Assembly: GCF_000336935.1 (NCBI RefSeq)
Contig: NZ_AOME01000051.1
Span: forward strand, 224,919 to 288,918
Origin: Halococcus salifodinae DSM 8989
Lineage (GTDB): Archaea > Halobacteriota > Halobacteria > Halobacteriales > Halococcaceae
DNA length: 64,000 nt
Reading direction: 5' to 3'
Under the pieces are notes generated by a model that did not search any database, was not told where the DNA came from, and was given only the letters and a program-made list of their open reading frames with translations. Shown here in pieces: positions 1 through 9,640 of the stretch (its first letter is position 1; every line of letters begins with the position of its first letter). The position numbers were made by a program, and so were the translations under genes.

Positions 1-36
1 CTTGCCAGCCCGCTCAGAGATGTGTATAAGAGACAG
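1..36. other. Nextera/Tn5 sequencing adapter left on the contig end
   Basis: Bases 18-36 are exactly the 19-bp Tn5 mosaic end AGATGTGTATAAGAGACAG. The preceding bases match the end of the early Nextera primer tail (TTGCCAGCCCGCTCAG). This is library sequence, not genome. An ORF read through it gives the familiar artefact peptide MCIRDR. The genome starts at base 37, so the gene that follows lacks its 5' part because the contig ends here, not because the gene is broken. Confidence 0.97.
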
Positions 37-1778
37 GTCGCATACAGGTCGTCATCGTCGCCGTGATGCTCGTCGCGCTCGGCTGGTTCGCGGTCGGTGG
101 GACGCCGTCGGTACAGCCGACGAACTACGCGGGCTTTTTCGACAGCGGTGTCGGGGGGATCCTCACGGCCACCGGACTCGTGTTCGTCTCGTACGCGGGC
201 GTGACGAAGGTGGCGAGCGTCGCCGAGGAGATCGAAAACCCCGAACGGAACATCCCGCTCGGGATCCTCGGCTCGCTCGCGTTCACGACGGCGCTGTACG
301 CGCTGATCGTGGTCGTCATGCTCGGCGTTACCGACACGTCGGCTATCGCCGCCTCGGACGCACCGATGGCGGTCGCCGCGGAGGCTGCACTCGGCCCCGC
401 AGGCGTCGCCGCCGTCGTGGTCGCGGCGCTGCTCGCGCTGGTGAGCACCGCCAACGCCGGTATCCTGTCGTCCTCTCGATACCCGTTTGCGATGAGTCGG
501 GACAACCTCGTTCCCCCGTCGCTCGGGCAGATCAGCGACCGCTTCAACACACCGAGCGCGTCGATCACCCTCACCGGCGTCGTCCTGCTACTGCTCATCG
601 CGTTCGTCCCGCTCGAAAGCATCGCCAAGCTGGCGAGCGCGTTCCAGATCCTCGTGTTCGTCCTCGTCAACTTCGCCGTCGTTGCGTTTCGCCGCGGGTC
701 GATGGAGTACGAGCCCACGTTCGAGGCTCCGCTGTACCCCTGGATGCAGGGCTTCGGCGTCGTCGGTGGACTGCTCTTGCTCACGCAGATGGGGACCATC
801 CCGCTCCTCGGAGCCGTTCTCATCACGGCCGGAAGCGTCGCGTGGTACTTCTGGTACGCCCGCGACCGCGTCGAGCGCGAGGGTGCCGCCGTCGACGCCG
901 TCCGGCGTGAACTCGGCAAGCAGGCTGTCGAGCGCACCCGTGCAGCCGTCAGCCCGACCGGCGAGAGCTACGAAGCGCTCGTGGCGGTCCCCGAGGACGT
1001 GGACCCCTCACACGAGGCGGCGCTCGTGGACGTCGCTGTGGATCTCGCAGCCCCGCAGCACGGACGAGTCTCGGTCGTCAGATTCGACGAGGTGGCCGAC
1101 CAGGTACCCCTGGAAGCGGCTGCCGAGCAATCGCCCGCCGACATCGAGTTCGAGGAACGGACGGACACGCTCGCGACCGATGTGAACGTCCCCGTTCACG
1201 TGAGCGAGGTCGTGAGCCACGATACCCGCCACGCGCTAGCCAATCACGTGACCGAGACCGGTGTCGACACGCTGGTGATGGAGCGGGAAGCAGGCGGCCT
1301 CCGCGACCGACTGTTCGGCTCCGACGCCGACTGGGTGCTCGAACACACCGACTGCGACGTGGTGCTGGTGGACGACGACGGCGAGGGGTTCGGCACGGTC
1401 GATACCGTTGCCGTCATCACCGACGAGGGGCCGTACGATCCGGCGAAGATCGCCATCGCGGACGCGATCGCGACGGCTCACGATGCCGAGGTGACACTCG
1501 AGTACGCGGTCGAGGAGTTCGTATCCGAGGAACAGCAGCGGACGATCACCGACTACCACGAGGAGGTCGCACAGCTCTGCTCGGCACCCGTCAGGACCGG
1601 CGTCGTCGCCGACGGTGGGACCACGCCGCTCGAAAGTCGGGCGGCCGATGTCCTCGTCGTCAGCACCGACGAACAGCGACTCGCGGCCGATGCCGACTGT
1701 CCGGCGCTCGTCGTCCGCCCGCGCGAGGCGACGAACCCCGGATGGCTCGGTCGGGTGCTCGAGCGCTGGCTGTTGTAG
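37..1778 (+). CDS. APC-family amino-acid permease with C-terminal universal-stress-protein domains (5' truncated)
   Basis: The frame is open from the adapter junction; GTG 63 is internal and should not be taken as the start. The visible part begins inside a membrane helix and contains about eight hydrophobic segments to nt 870. The conserved sequence VEEIENPERNIPLGI-like around nt 220-260 is typical of the APC superfamily. The last 300 residues are soluble, with two USP-like halves beginning near YEALVAVPEDV and VDTVAVITDEGPYD. Permease-USP fusions are common in haloarchaea, where the USP part probably senses nucleotide or stress. It likely sits in the cytoplasmic membrane and imports amino acids or other cations. 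The missing N-terminus is probably 150-180 residues. An Lrp-type regulator follows 43 bp downstream and could control it. Substrate is unknown. Confidence 0.85.
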
Positions 1779-1821
1779 CGAACGGTAAACGCTTTCCCGG
1801 GAGGGACCGCGTACTCAGTCC

Positions 1822-2334
1822 ATGCCACAGCGCGATTTGGACGAGCTGGATCGGTACGTGATCTACCGGCTTCAGGAGAACGCCTGGGAGACCTCGGCCG
1901 CCGAGATCGCCGCGGATTACGGTGTCTCGCCGAGTACGGTCCGCAACCGCATCATTCGTCTCAGAGATGACGACGTCATTCAGGGGAGTCATATCGACGT
2001 CGACTACGAACGCGTCGGCTATCAGCTGTTCACCATCATCTTCTGCACCGCTCCGATCCCGAAGCGCGAACAGCTCGCTCGCGACACGCTGGAGATCCCC
2101 GGTGTGGTCTCGGCCCGGGAGCTGATGACCGGTGAGGAAAACATCCACGTCGTCGCTGTCGGGCGCGACGGTGACGACCTCAGCCGCATCGGACGGGACC
2201 TCGCCTCGCTCGGTCTCGAAATCGTCGAAGAGGAACTGGTACACAACGAGTACTTCTGTCCGTTCCACTGGTTCGGCCCCGACGAAGAGGCGGCTGACGA
2301 CGCGCCGTCTCAACCTGACCCGAACGAGGAATGA
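1822..2334 (+). CDS. Lrp/AsnC-family transcriptional regulator
   Basis: A 170-residue protein. An N-terminal winged helix-turn-helix occupies residues 5-60, with the recognition stretch YGVSPSTVRNRIIRL. A RAM/AsnC-like ligand domain with a VxSARELMTGEENIHVVAVG-type core follows at residues 65-145, and the tail is acidic. Such proteins bind DNA as oligomers and respond to amino acids or metabolites. Its position directly after a permease, on the same strand, suggests it regulates that transporter; this is inference. The start is ATG 1822. The C-terminal motif with paired aromatic and Cys residues (YFCPFHWF) differs from classical Lrp and resembles the haloarchaeal subgroup that lacks a full RAM ligand pocket. 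Confidence 0.88.
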   Translation: MPQRDLDELDRYVIYRLQENAWETSAAEIAADYGVSPSTVRNRIIRLRDDDVIQGSHIDVDYERVGYQLFTIIFCTAPIPKREQLARDTLEIPGVVSARELMTGEENIHVVAVGRDGDDLSRIGRDLASLGLEIVEEELVHNEYFCPFHWFGPDEEAADDAPSQPDPNEE

Positions 2335-2482
2335 TCGACCATCGGGAACGGTTCGTCGGAGGACTGAAACACACACGATCGCAGTCGATGGTCCGGATTC
2401 GTGTCTCGCCGTACGGTTGCGTGAAGGATGGCTTTCCCGGCGGTGCAACGGACTCATCTCACTAGCATGAAAACAGAAATAG

Positions 2483-2488
2483 TTTACA
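2483..2488 (+). promoter_or_regulatory. TATA-like element for the DUF368 gene
   Basis: The sequence TTTACA lies 23-28 nt before GTG 2511. That is the spacing seen for leaderless haloarchaeal transcripts, and it supports the GTG start over the out-of-frame ATG at 2467. Confidence 0.45.
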
Positions 2489-2510
2489 CGATCCGGTCGA
2501 CGAGAACGCA

Positions 2511-3525
2511 GTGCCGACACCAAACGGAGACACGTCTTCGGGATTGAGGATCGCTACGGAGTCCTTATCCACGTTTCGGGCGTCTGCGAAGGTCTTCGTC
2601 GTCGGAATCCTGATGGGGAGTGCCGACGCCGTTCCCGGCATCTCCGGCGGAACAGTCGCGCTTATCGCAGGCATCTACGGACGCCTGATCGCGGCTATCA
2701 CAGCGATCACCCCGCCACGTGTCCTCGATCTCCTTCGAGCGATACTACCGGTGGGGTTCCGGGAGTTCGAGACACCGCGCCGGTGCGATCCTCGAGGAGT
2801 TCGATGCGGTGTTCGTGGCCACCTTGCTCACCGGAGTCGTGACGGCCGTTCTGATCGTGGGGCGAATCGTTGAGTATGCCGCGGCCAGCGCTCCCGTTCT
2901 CCTGTTCGGGTTGTTTTTCGGTCTCATCGCCGCCTCCGCAGTGATCCTCTGGCGAGCGCTCACGGTCGATTCGATCGGCCAGTGGCTGGCAGTAGTCCTG
3001 GGATTCTCGCTCGCGTTCGCACTCTCTGGTGGTGTGAAGGTGCTCGATAGTGGCGGTCTTGCGGTCGTCTTCGTTGCCGGTGCGATCGCGGTGAGTGCGA
3101 TGATCCTTCCGGGAATCTCGGGTTCGCTTCTGTTGATCATCCTCGGGCAGTATCTCCCGATGTACGACTCGCTCAATGGGTTCGTCGACGGGATCGGCGG
3201 GATGGTTACTGGTGGTGGGTTCGAAGCGGTCGTGGGTCCTGGGCGTGAGGTTTTCACGTTTCTTTTCGGCGGTCTGGTCGGTCTGTTCACCGTTGCACGC
3301 CTCATCAGCCACCTGCTCGACAGGAACCGGGACGCAACGCTGGCGTTTCTCGTTGCCCTTGTCTTCGGAGCCCTTCGAGCACCGGTTGCGGAGCTCTCCA
3401 ACATAGAGGGGGTCGTTTGGACGGTGACGACGGTCAGCGAGTTCGGCGCAGTGGCGCTCGTGGGGGGAGTGCTGGTGCTCGTTCTCGACTGGTACGCGAT
3501 AGACATCGACTTCGGCAGTCTGTGA
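2511..3525 (+). pseudogene. DUF368-family membrane protein, interrupted by a frameshift
   Basis: Two overlapping frames together make one DUF368 protein. The first (GTG 2511 to about nt 2780) carries the first signature, MGSADAVPGISGGTVAL, and a helix. The second (to the stop at 3525) carries the paired signature AMILPGISGSLLLIILG and the remaining helices. DUF368 proteins are internally duplicated polytopic membrane proteins; related bacterial members have been linked to undecaprenyl-phosphate recycling. Reading must jump by one base between about 2745 and 2790. Removing one G from the GGGG run at 2751-2754 would restore a continuous frame. So this is either a recent frameshift or a homopolymer sequencing error; the adapter at the contig start makes the second worth checking. 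The rest of both halves looks intact. Confidence 0.8.
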
Positions 3526-3652
3526 GTGACGATCGTCGTCGTGGGTTTTCTGTGCTCTCCAGACCAGTACCGGGGTGCAGACACGATTCGGCTATCTATC
3601 AGTGTACGATTCCGTGGAGAAATCTTTTGATCGGTCGGCCCGCAGTGTGCGT

Positions 3653-5671
3653 ATGTCGACGCCGCCCGACACCCGCACGGAACCGGTAACGGAGGTACTA
3701 CATGGCCATGAGCACGTCGATCCGTATCGCTGGCTGGAAGCCGACGCCGACGATCCCGCGGTCGCCGATTGGACAGAGAGACAGAGCGAGTACACCAACA
3801 CTGTTCTCGACGAGGACCTTCGGGCGGCGTTCACCCCGGCGTTCGAGGCACTCACCGAGATTCCCGATTACGGTGCCGTGACGCCCCGTGGCAACCGATA
3901 CGTTGCTCTCGACCGCGATACTGACGCTGATCGTCCCTCGCTCCATATCCGAGATACCCCCGGAGGGGAGGCGCGCGTCCTCGCCACGCCCGACGACTTC
4001 GAGGGCGAAGCGTCCATCGACTGGTTCGACGTCGATCCGAGCGGCGAGCGGGTCGCCTACGGTGTCGCACGGGGCGGCGACGAGCAGTACGATCTCCACA
4101 TCGCCGACACGAAGACCGGCGAGGTGCTCGTCGACCGCGGGACGGTCGGCCGCACGAGCTCGCTCATGTTCGCGTGGGCAGGTGAAGGCTTCTACTACGT
4201 CGCAACGGGTGATCCGAGTGCGGGCGCACAGATGGACAAGGAGTTCCGGCACTACGCCGACGGCGAAGAGATCGTGCTCGCCACCCACGACGACCAGCAC
4301 GTCTGGCCGCGGCTCGCGTATCACGAGCCCACGGGGACGCTGCTCGCCTCGTTCGGCGAGATGTCCGGCGGGACACGCGTCACGGCGTGGCGGGAGGACG
4401 AGGAGACCTTCGAACCGCTCTTCGATGGCGGTGAGGCGAGCGTCGAGGTCGAACTCACTGACGAGACGGTCTTCCTCCGAACCGACGCCGACGCAGCGCG
4501 TGGGCGAGTGCTCACAGCGGACGCAGCGACCTTTCTCGCCGGTGAGGAGGCCCCCGAGACGGTCATCGCTGAAGGAGAAGGCGTCATCAGGGAGATCACA
4601 ACGACGCCGAACTACCTCGTCGTTCACGCCCACCGCGAGGCCGCGAGTCATCTCGCTGCGTACGATCACGACGGCACGCACGCCTTCGACGTCGAACTCC
4701 CCGCCCTCTCGACCGTCCACAGCGTCGCCGGCGATCCGGACGCCGATGACTGCTTCTACGTCGTGCAGTCGATCGAGCGACCCGCGTCGGTCGTCCACGC
4801 CGACCTCGAAACCGAGACGACCCGAACCGTCCGCGAGCCCGCCCTCGACGTTGCGGTGGACCTCGAGGTCGAGCGTCGAACCATCACGTCGACGGACGGA
4901 ACCGATGTCCCGATGTTCGTCGCCCATCGTGCTGACCGCGATCCGAGCGACGCGCCGACGGTGCTGTACGCCTACGGCGGCTTTCGAATCAATCTCACGC
5001 CGATGTTCTCGCGGTTTCGTCTGCCGTTTCTCGCCGCGGGTGGCGTCTACGCACAGGTCTGTGCTCGTGGGGGCAGTGAGTTCGGCGAGCCGTGGCACGA
5101 AGCCGGGATGCGCGCCGAGAAACAACGGACGTTCGAGGACGTCGAGGCTGCCGCCGATCACCTCGCCGAATCGGGTGTGACGACACACGACCGCATCGGT
5201 ACGATCGGCGGAAGCAACGGCGGACTCACGGCGGGCGCGGTGCTTACACGCGACCCGGACCGGTGGGGCGCGGCGGTCTGTGCGGTCCCGCTGCTCGATA
5301 TGCTTCGCTTCCATCGCTTCCTCCTCGGCGAATCGTGGACGCCCGAGTACGGCCATCCGGACACCGAAGCGGAGTACGAATGGATCCGCGAATACTCACC
5401 CTATCAACGGATCGGGGATCGCGCGTATCCACCGGTGCTCTGCACGACCGCGATGGGGGATTCACGCGTGCATTCGAGTCACGCCCGGAAAATGACTGCA
5501 CGGCTACAGAACGAGGCGGCCGGCGGTCCGTTCTGTCTTCGCACGGAGACCGACACCGGTCATGGCCTCGGTAAATCGATCGATATGAAAGTCGACGAAG
5601 AACTCGATCGATGGACGTTTCTCGCGGCTTCCCTCGGCGTTTCGTCGGAGGATGTCCCCGACGTGACCTGA
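3653..5671 (+). CDS. S9-family prolyl oligopeptidase
   Basis: A 672-residue serine peptidase. The N-terminal part has the family opening (DPYRWLEA at about residue 25) and a predicted seven-bladed propeller. The C-terminal alpha/beta-hydrolase domain holds the triad in POP order: Ser521 in GGSNGG, Asp603 in MGDSRV and His637 in TGHG. The nucleophile motif GGSNGG is usual for this branch. No signal peptide is seen, so it is likely cytosolic and cleaves short proline-containing peptides. The frame is open further upstream, but ATG 3653 is chosen because a T-rich TATA-like run (3621-3630) lies 23-32 nt before it and the family N-terminus starts there. It is monocistronic. Confidence 0.93.
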   Translation: MSTPPDTRTEPVTEVLHGHEHVDPYRWLEADADDPAVADWTERQSEYTNTVLDEDLRAAFTPAFEALTEIPDYGAVTPRGNRYVALDRDTDADRPSLHIRDTPGGEARVLATPDDFEGEASIDWFDVDPSGERVAYGVARGGDEQYDLHIADTKTGEVLVDRGTVGRTSSLMFAWAGEGFYYVATGDPSAGAQMDKEFRHYADGEEIVLATHDDQHVWPRLAYHEPTGTLLASFGEMSGGTRVTAWREDEETFEPLFDGGEASVEVELTDETVFLRTDADAARGRVLTADAATFLAGEEAPETVIAEGEGVIREITTTPNYLVVHAHREAASHLAAYDHDGTHAFDVELPALSTVHSVAGDPDADDCFYVVQSIERPASVVHADLETETTRTVREPALDVAVDLEVERRTITSTDGTDVPMFVAHRADRDPSDAPTVLYAYGGFRINLTPMFSRFRLPFLAAGGVYAQVCARGGSEFGEPWHEAGMRAEKQRTFEDVEAAADHLAESGVTTHDRIGTIGGSNGGLTAGAVLTRDPDRWGAAVCAVPLLDMLRFHRFLLGESWTPEYGHPDTEAEYEWIREYSPYQRIGDRAYPPVLCTTAMGDSRVHSSHARKMTARLQNEAAGGPFCLRTETDTGHGLGKSIDMKVDEELDRWTFLAASLGVSSEDVPDVT

Positions 5672-5788
5672 GAGTACCGGTCCAGTAATCACCTCGAACA
5701 CGTCTTCCCTGCAACGGATACCACAGTCGTTCGCGCTCGCGTTGGAGACAGACAGCGAACTTTTGCTCGCTCACCGCCATCAGTTCTC

Positions 5789-6595
5789 ATGACCGTCGAC
5801 GTCGAGGACCTCCAGTTCGCGGCCCAGGCCATCCACGAGGCCGACACCACGGTGGCGATGACCGGCGCGGGCGTGAGCACCGCCTCGGGAATCCCCGACT
5901 TCCGTGGCGAGGACGGCCTCTGGGAGCGACACGATCCCGACGATTTCCACGTCTCGCGACTCGACCGCGATCCTGGGGGGTTCTGGCGCGACCGACTCAC
6001 ACTCCACGACGCAGTCTACGGCGACGACATCGAACCGAACGCAGCCCACGAGGCACTCGCTGCTCTCGAATCCACGAACCACCTCGATCGGGTCGTGACC
6101 CAGAACATCGACGGACTCCACGCCGCGGCGGGCTCTGAGGGTGTCGTCACGATCCACGGTTCGGGCGAGCGCGCGGTCTGTCGGGACTGCGGTCGGCGCG
6201 TTCCGGCCGAGCCCGTCCGCGAGCGCGCCCGCGATGGCGAACTCCCGCCACGGTGTGAGGAGTGTGGTGGAGTTCTGAAGCCTGGCGTCGTGCTATTCGG
6301 TGAGCCCCTCCCCGAGCACGCGCTGTCCGAAGCCCACGCGCTCGCCGAGCGCGCGGATGTCTTCCTCGTCGCCGGCTCGTCGCTCACGGTCGAACCCGCG
6401 GCGTCGCTCCCCCGAACGGCGGCCGATCGCGGTGCGACGATGGTGCTCGTCAACCTGGAACGCACGCCGCTATCGGATCGTGCCGAGTACGACTTCCGGG
6501 CAGACGTGACTGACGTACTGCCCCGACTGCACGAGGCGGTCGTGACGGGCGATCCGCACGACCCGAAAGATCCTCCGGGGACGGGCCGGCCGTAG
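5789..6595 (+). CDS. Sir2-family NAD-dependent protein deacylase
   Basis: A 268-residue sirtuin. The NAD-binding motif GAGVSTASGIPDFRG is at residues 26-40, TQNID at 104-108 and the catalytic His at 123 in IHG. Two CxxC pairs (CRDC and CEEC) form the structural zinc site, and GSSLTVEP lies in the second Rossmann half. The family removes acetyl or longer acyl groups from lysines using NAD+, giving nicotinamide and O-acyl-ADP-ribose. Likely archaeal targets are chromatin or metabolic enzymes; the target is not shown by the sequence. A CTTTTGC element at 5760-5766, 23-29 nt before ATG, fits a leaderless transcript. It has no operon partner, since the RPA operon that follows has its own promoter. 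Confidence 0.95.
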   Translation: MTVDVEDLQFAAQAIHEADTTVAMTGAGVSTASGIPDFRGEDGLWERHDPDDFHVSRLDRDPGGFWRDRLTLHDAVYGDDIEPNAAHEALAALESTNHLDRVVTQNIDGLHAAAGSEGVVTIHGSGERAVCRDCGRRVPAEPVRERARDGELPPRCEECGGVLKPGVVLFGEPLPEHALSEAHALAERADVFLVAGSSLTVEPAASLPRTAADRGATMVLVNLERTPLSDRAEYDFRADVTDVLPRLHEAVVTGDPHDPKDPPGTGRP

Positions 6596-6701
6596 ATTTC
6601 TGCGCCGACCCGCCGTCGCGTGCGCGCAGCGTACAGCCAGTGGCAAGCCCACCGCACAGCCCGTCCGGGGCCTCGATCGTGTCGTGAACGGGCGCGAACG
6701 C

Positions 6702-6707
6702 TTTTAG
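6702..6707 (+). promoter_or_regulatory. TATA-like element of the RPA operon
   Basis: TTTTAG lies 22-30 nt before the twin ATGs at 6729 and 6732. No Shine-Dalgarno sequence is visible, which suggests a leaderless mRNA. Confidence 0.5.
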
Positions 6708-6728
6708 TCGACCCCGCTCGAAACGGAT

Positions 6729-8042
6729 ATGATGGAGCTCGACGATCATGCCGAGGAGCTCGCCTCCACCCTCGGCGTTGACAAAGCGGAGGTCAGAGCG
6801 GATCTCGAAAAGCTGGTGAACTACAGCGTCCCGATCGACGAGGCCAAAGACAGCCTCCGGCGGAAGTACGGCGACGGCGGCGGGGGCGGCGAGCCGTCGG
6901 CGCTCTCGATCGCGGACGTCTCGACCGCCGATTCCGCGGTCGCCGTTCGCGGGGTGGTGCTCACCGTCGGCAAGCGCTCGATCCGGTATCAGGGCGACGA
7001 CCTCGTGATCCGGGAGGGCGAGATCGCCGACGAGTCCGGAAAAATCTCCTACACCGCGTGGGAGGAGTTCGACCTCTCGTCCGGCGACACGATCGAGATC
7101 GTCGGCGCTGGCGTCCGCGAGTGGGAGGGGAGTCCGGAGCTCAACCTCGGCTCCGAGACCACAGTTAAAATCGACGACGAGCCTCTCGACGTGTCGTACG
7201 ACATCGGTGGCGACACCCACCTCTCCAAACTCGCGCCCGGCGATCGTGGTGTCGCCCTCGAAGTCGCGGTCGCGGAGGTCGAACGGAAGACCATCGACGG
7301 CCGTGACGGGGAGACTGAGATCTTGAGCGGTGTGTTCGCCGACGAGACGGGGCGATTGCCGTTCACCGACTGGGATCCACACGACGAGATCGAGGACGGG
7401 GCGTCGGTCGGGATCGAGAACGCTTACGTCCGGGAGTTTCGTGGGGTGCCGTCGGTGAACGTCTCGGAGTTCTCCACAGTAAATGCGCTCGATCGCGCCG
7501 TCGAGACTGGCGACGGCGCACCACGGATGTCCGTCCGCGAGGCGGTCGTCACCGAGGGGCTGTTCGACGTCGAAGTCACGGGCAACGTGCTCGCGGTCCG
7601 TGACGGATCGGGGCTGATCCAGCGGTGTCCCGAATGTGGCCGTGTCGTCCAGAAAGGTCAATGTCGGTCGCACGGCGACGTCGACGGCGAGGACGACCTC
7701 CGGGTGAAGGCGATCGTCGACGACGGCACTGACTCGCTGACCGCAGTACTTGGAACCGACCTCACCGCCGCGGTGTACGGCGGCGGGATCGAGGCGGCGC
7801 GCGAGGCCGCCCGTGACGCGATGGATCAGGAGGTGGTTGCCGACGACATCCGCGAGACGGTCGTGGGTCGGGAGTTTCGCGTTCGGGGCACGCTGTCGGT
7901 CGACGACTACGGCGCGAACCTCGAAGCGACCGAGTTCGAAGCGTGCGACGACGATCCTGCCGACCGGGCCCACGAGCTGCTCGATTCGGCTGACGCGGTG
8001 GCGGCCGACGGAGCAGGCGAACGTGGGCGGGTGGACGAATGA
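6729..8042 (+). CDS. rpa1: Replication protein A (RPA1-type single-stranded DNA-binding protein)
   Basis: A protein of 437 residues (436 from the second ATG at 6732). After an N-terminal helical segment and a Gly-rich hinge near residue 50 come three OB-fold stretches (about 55-150, 160-255 and 270-395). A zinc-finger motif, CPEC...C..H, sits at residues 299-314 inside the third OB region. This matches the large zinc-containing haloarchaeal RPA1 type rather than the short RPA3 type. It coats single-stranded DNA in replication, repair and recombination. Its stop overlaps the start of the RPA-associated gene by 4 nt (ATGA), so the two are translationally coupled, as in Haloferax rpa operons. 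Confidence 0.93.
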   Translation: MMELDDHAEELASTLGVDKAEVRADLEKLVNYSVPIDEAKDSLRRKYGDGGGGGEPSALSIADVSTADSAVAVRGVVLTVGKRSIRYQGDDLVIREGEIADESGKISYTAWEEFDLSSGDTIEIVGAGVREWEGSPELNLGSETTVKIDDEPLDVSYDIGGDTHLSKLAPGDRGVALEVAVAEVERKTIDGRDGETEILSGVFADETGRLPFTDWDPHDEIEDGASVGIENAYVREFRGVPSVNVSEFSTVNALDRAVETGDGAPRMSVREAVVTEGLFDVEVTGNVLAVRDGSGLIQRCPECGRVVQKGQCRSHGDVDGEDDLRVKAIVDDGTDSLTAVLGTDLTAAVYGGGIEAAREAARDAMDQEVVADDIRETVVGREFRVRGTLSVDDYGANLEATEFEACDDDPADRAHELLDSADAVAADGAGERGRVDE

Positions 8043-9640
8043 GTACCCGTCCGCAGCGCGAGACCGCCTACCGGGTGTTCGCCGCGGAGTTCGACGACAC
8101 CACCCACTCGTACGCCGAGAGCGACGAGGAGCGCGCGCCGAACTACGTCGTGACGCCGACCGGCGCGCGGGTCAACCGCCTCTTTGCGGTGGGCGTCCTG
8201 ACCGAGATCGAGTCGGTGAACGAGGAGCAGCTCCGCGCGCGAGTGGTCGATCCCACCGGCGCGTTCGTGGTCTACGCCGGCCAGTACCAGCCCGAGGCGC
8301 TTTCGTTCCTCGAACGTATCGATCCCCCCGCGTTCGTCGCGGTCACCGGGAAGGCCCGGACCTTCCAGCCCGAGGACTCCGATCGGGTGTTCACCTCGAT
8401 CCGTCCCGAGTCGCTCGCCGCGGTCGACGCCGCGACGCGTGATCGCTGGACGGTCGCCACCGCCGAACGGACCGTCGAGCGGGTGGCGACGATGCGCGGC
8501 GCGTTCGACCGCGACGAGCGGGATGACGCGCTCAGTGAGGCGCTCGAAGCGGATGACGTCGAGGCTGGCCTCGCGGCCGGTATCCCACGCGCGATCGAAC
8601 ACTACGGGACGACGCCGACGTACCTCGACGCGGTGCGGGGGACGGCGCTCGACGCGGCACGGGTTGTCGCGGGCGAGCGCGAGGAAGTCGAACCGCTCGA
8701 TGTCGCTCCCGACGAGGGCGACGCGCCCGAACCCGAGGAGACCGATCGTGGCGAACCGGCCGCCGAGACGTCGGACGACGCTGCTGTCGGGGCAGAGTCG
8801 ACGCCGACGGCGGACGATTCCGCCGAATCCGCGGCCGATTCGGAGACCGACACGAGAAGCGTATCGGATGACGAAGGCGAGTCCACCGCCGAAACCGACG
8901 AGCCGGCCACCGTGGAAGCGACGGCCGAGCCAGGCCAGGCGTCGGAGCCCGACCGCGCGGCCGACACGGATCGAGCAACGGGAGAGGACGAGGCCGACGC
9001 CGAAGGGTCGCCAATCGAACCATCCATCGAGGACCGCGAACCGACCGGCGAAACGGACGAAACAGAAGCGAGCGCCGAAGACGCCGACAGCGAGGCGGAC
9101 GAGGAGGCCGCAGCCGACGTCGACCTCGACGATCCCGAGTCGTTCGAACTCGACGACGAGGTGCGAGAGCAGGTCGAGGACGAGTACGGGACCGCTTTCG
9201 AGAGCGCCGCGGAGGTCGACGGCCCGGGCGAAGCCGGTATCGAGACGCCCGACGCTCCGGAGGAGAACGACGAAGAGACCGACAGCTCCGACGAGACTGC
9301 AACCGCTGACGCGGCTGCGGCCGACGACGCCAAATCGACAGAAACCGTCGATCCCGCCGATAGCGCCGAAGCCGAGGCGTCCGGAGCGACCGATACCGAC
9401 GAGACCGAGGGAAGCGACGACGCCGACGCCGACGCCGACGGCGACACCGATCCCGAGGAGGCGGTCGTCGCGGCGATGCAGGACCTCGACGGCGGCGACG
9501 GCGCGGATCGCGAGGCGGTCGTCGAGCGTGTGGTCGACGAGCACGGCCTTACCCCCGAGGAAGCCGACGACGGCATCCAGGACGCGCTGATGAGCGGTGA
9601 GTGTTACGAACCCGACGACGACACACTCAAATCCATCTGA
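8039..9640 (+). CDS. rpap1: RPA-associated protein (COG3390 OB-fold) with long acidic linker and C-terminal winged-helix-like segment
   Basis: 533 residues in three parts. Residues 1-200 are the conserved COG3390 OB-fold domain that pairs with RPA. Residues about 215-475 are an extremely acidic low-complexity linker of Asp, Glu, Ala, Ser and Thr. Residues about 475-533 form a compact, charged, helical segment (VVAAMQDLDGG ... VVDEHGLTPEEADDGIQDAL). That segment reads like the small winged helix at the end of eukaryotic RPA32. In Haloferax, RPA-associated proteins co-purify with their cognate RPA and share its operon. ATG 8039 overlaps the rpa1 stop by 4 nt. The linker may keep the protein soluble in high salt or act as a flexible tether. 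Confidence 0.88.
   Translation: MSTRPQRETAYRVFAAEFDDTTHSYAESDEERAPNYVVTPTGARVNRLFAVGVLTEIESVNEEQLRARVVDPTGAFVVYAGQYQPEALSFLERIDPPAFVAVTGKARTFQPEDSDRVFTSIRPESLAAVDAATRDRWTVATAERTVERVATMRGAFDRDERDDALSEALEADDVEAGLAAGIPRAIEHYGTTPTYLDAVRGTALDAARVVAGEREEVEPLDVAPDEGDAPEPEETDRGEPAAETSDDAAVGAESTPTADDSAESAADSETDTRSVSDDEGESTAETDEPATVEATAEPGQASEPDRAADTDRATGEDEADAEGSPIEPSIEDREPTGETDETEASAEDADSEADEEAAADVDLDDPESFELDDEVREQVEDEYGTAFESAAEVDGPGEAGIETPDAPEENDEETDSSDETATADAAAADDAKSTETVDPADSAEAEASGATDTDETEGSDDADADADGDTDPEEAVVAAMQDLDGGDGADREAVVERVVDEHGLTPEEADDGIQDALMSGECYEPDDDTLKSI

Noticed and set aside
2467-2510. ATG 2467 as start of the DUF368 gene
   Set aside because: It is out of frame with the DUF368 signature and the TATA spacing favours GTG 2511.
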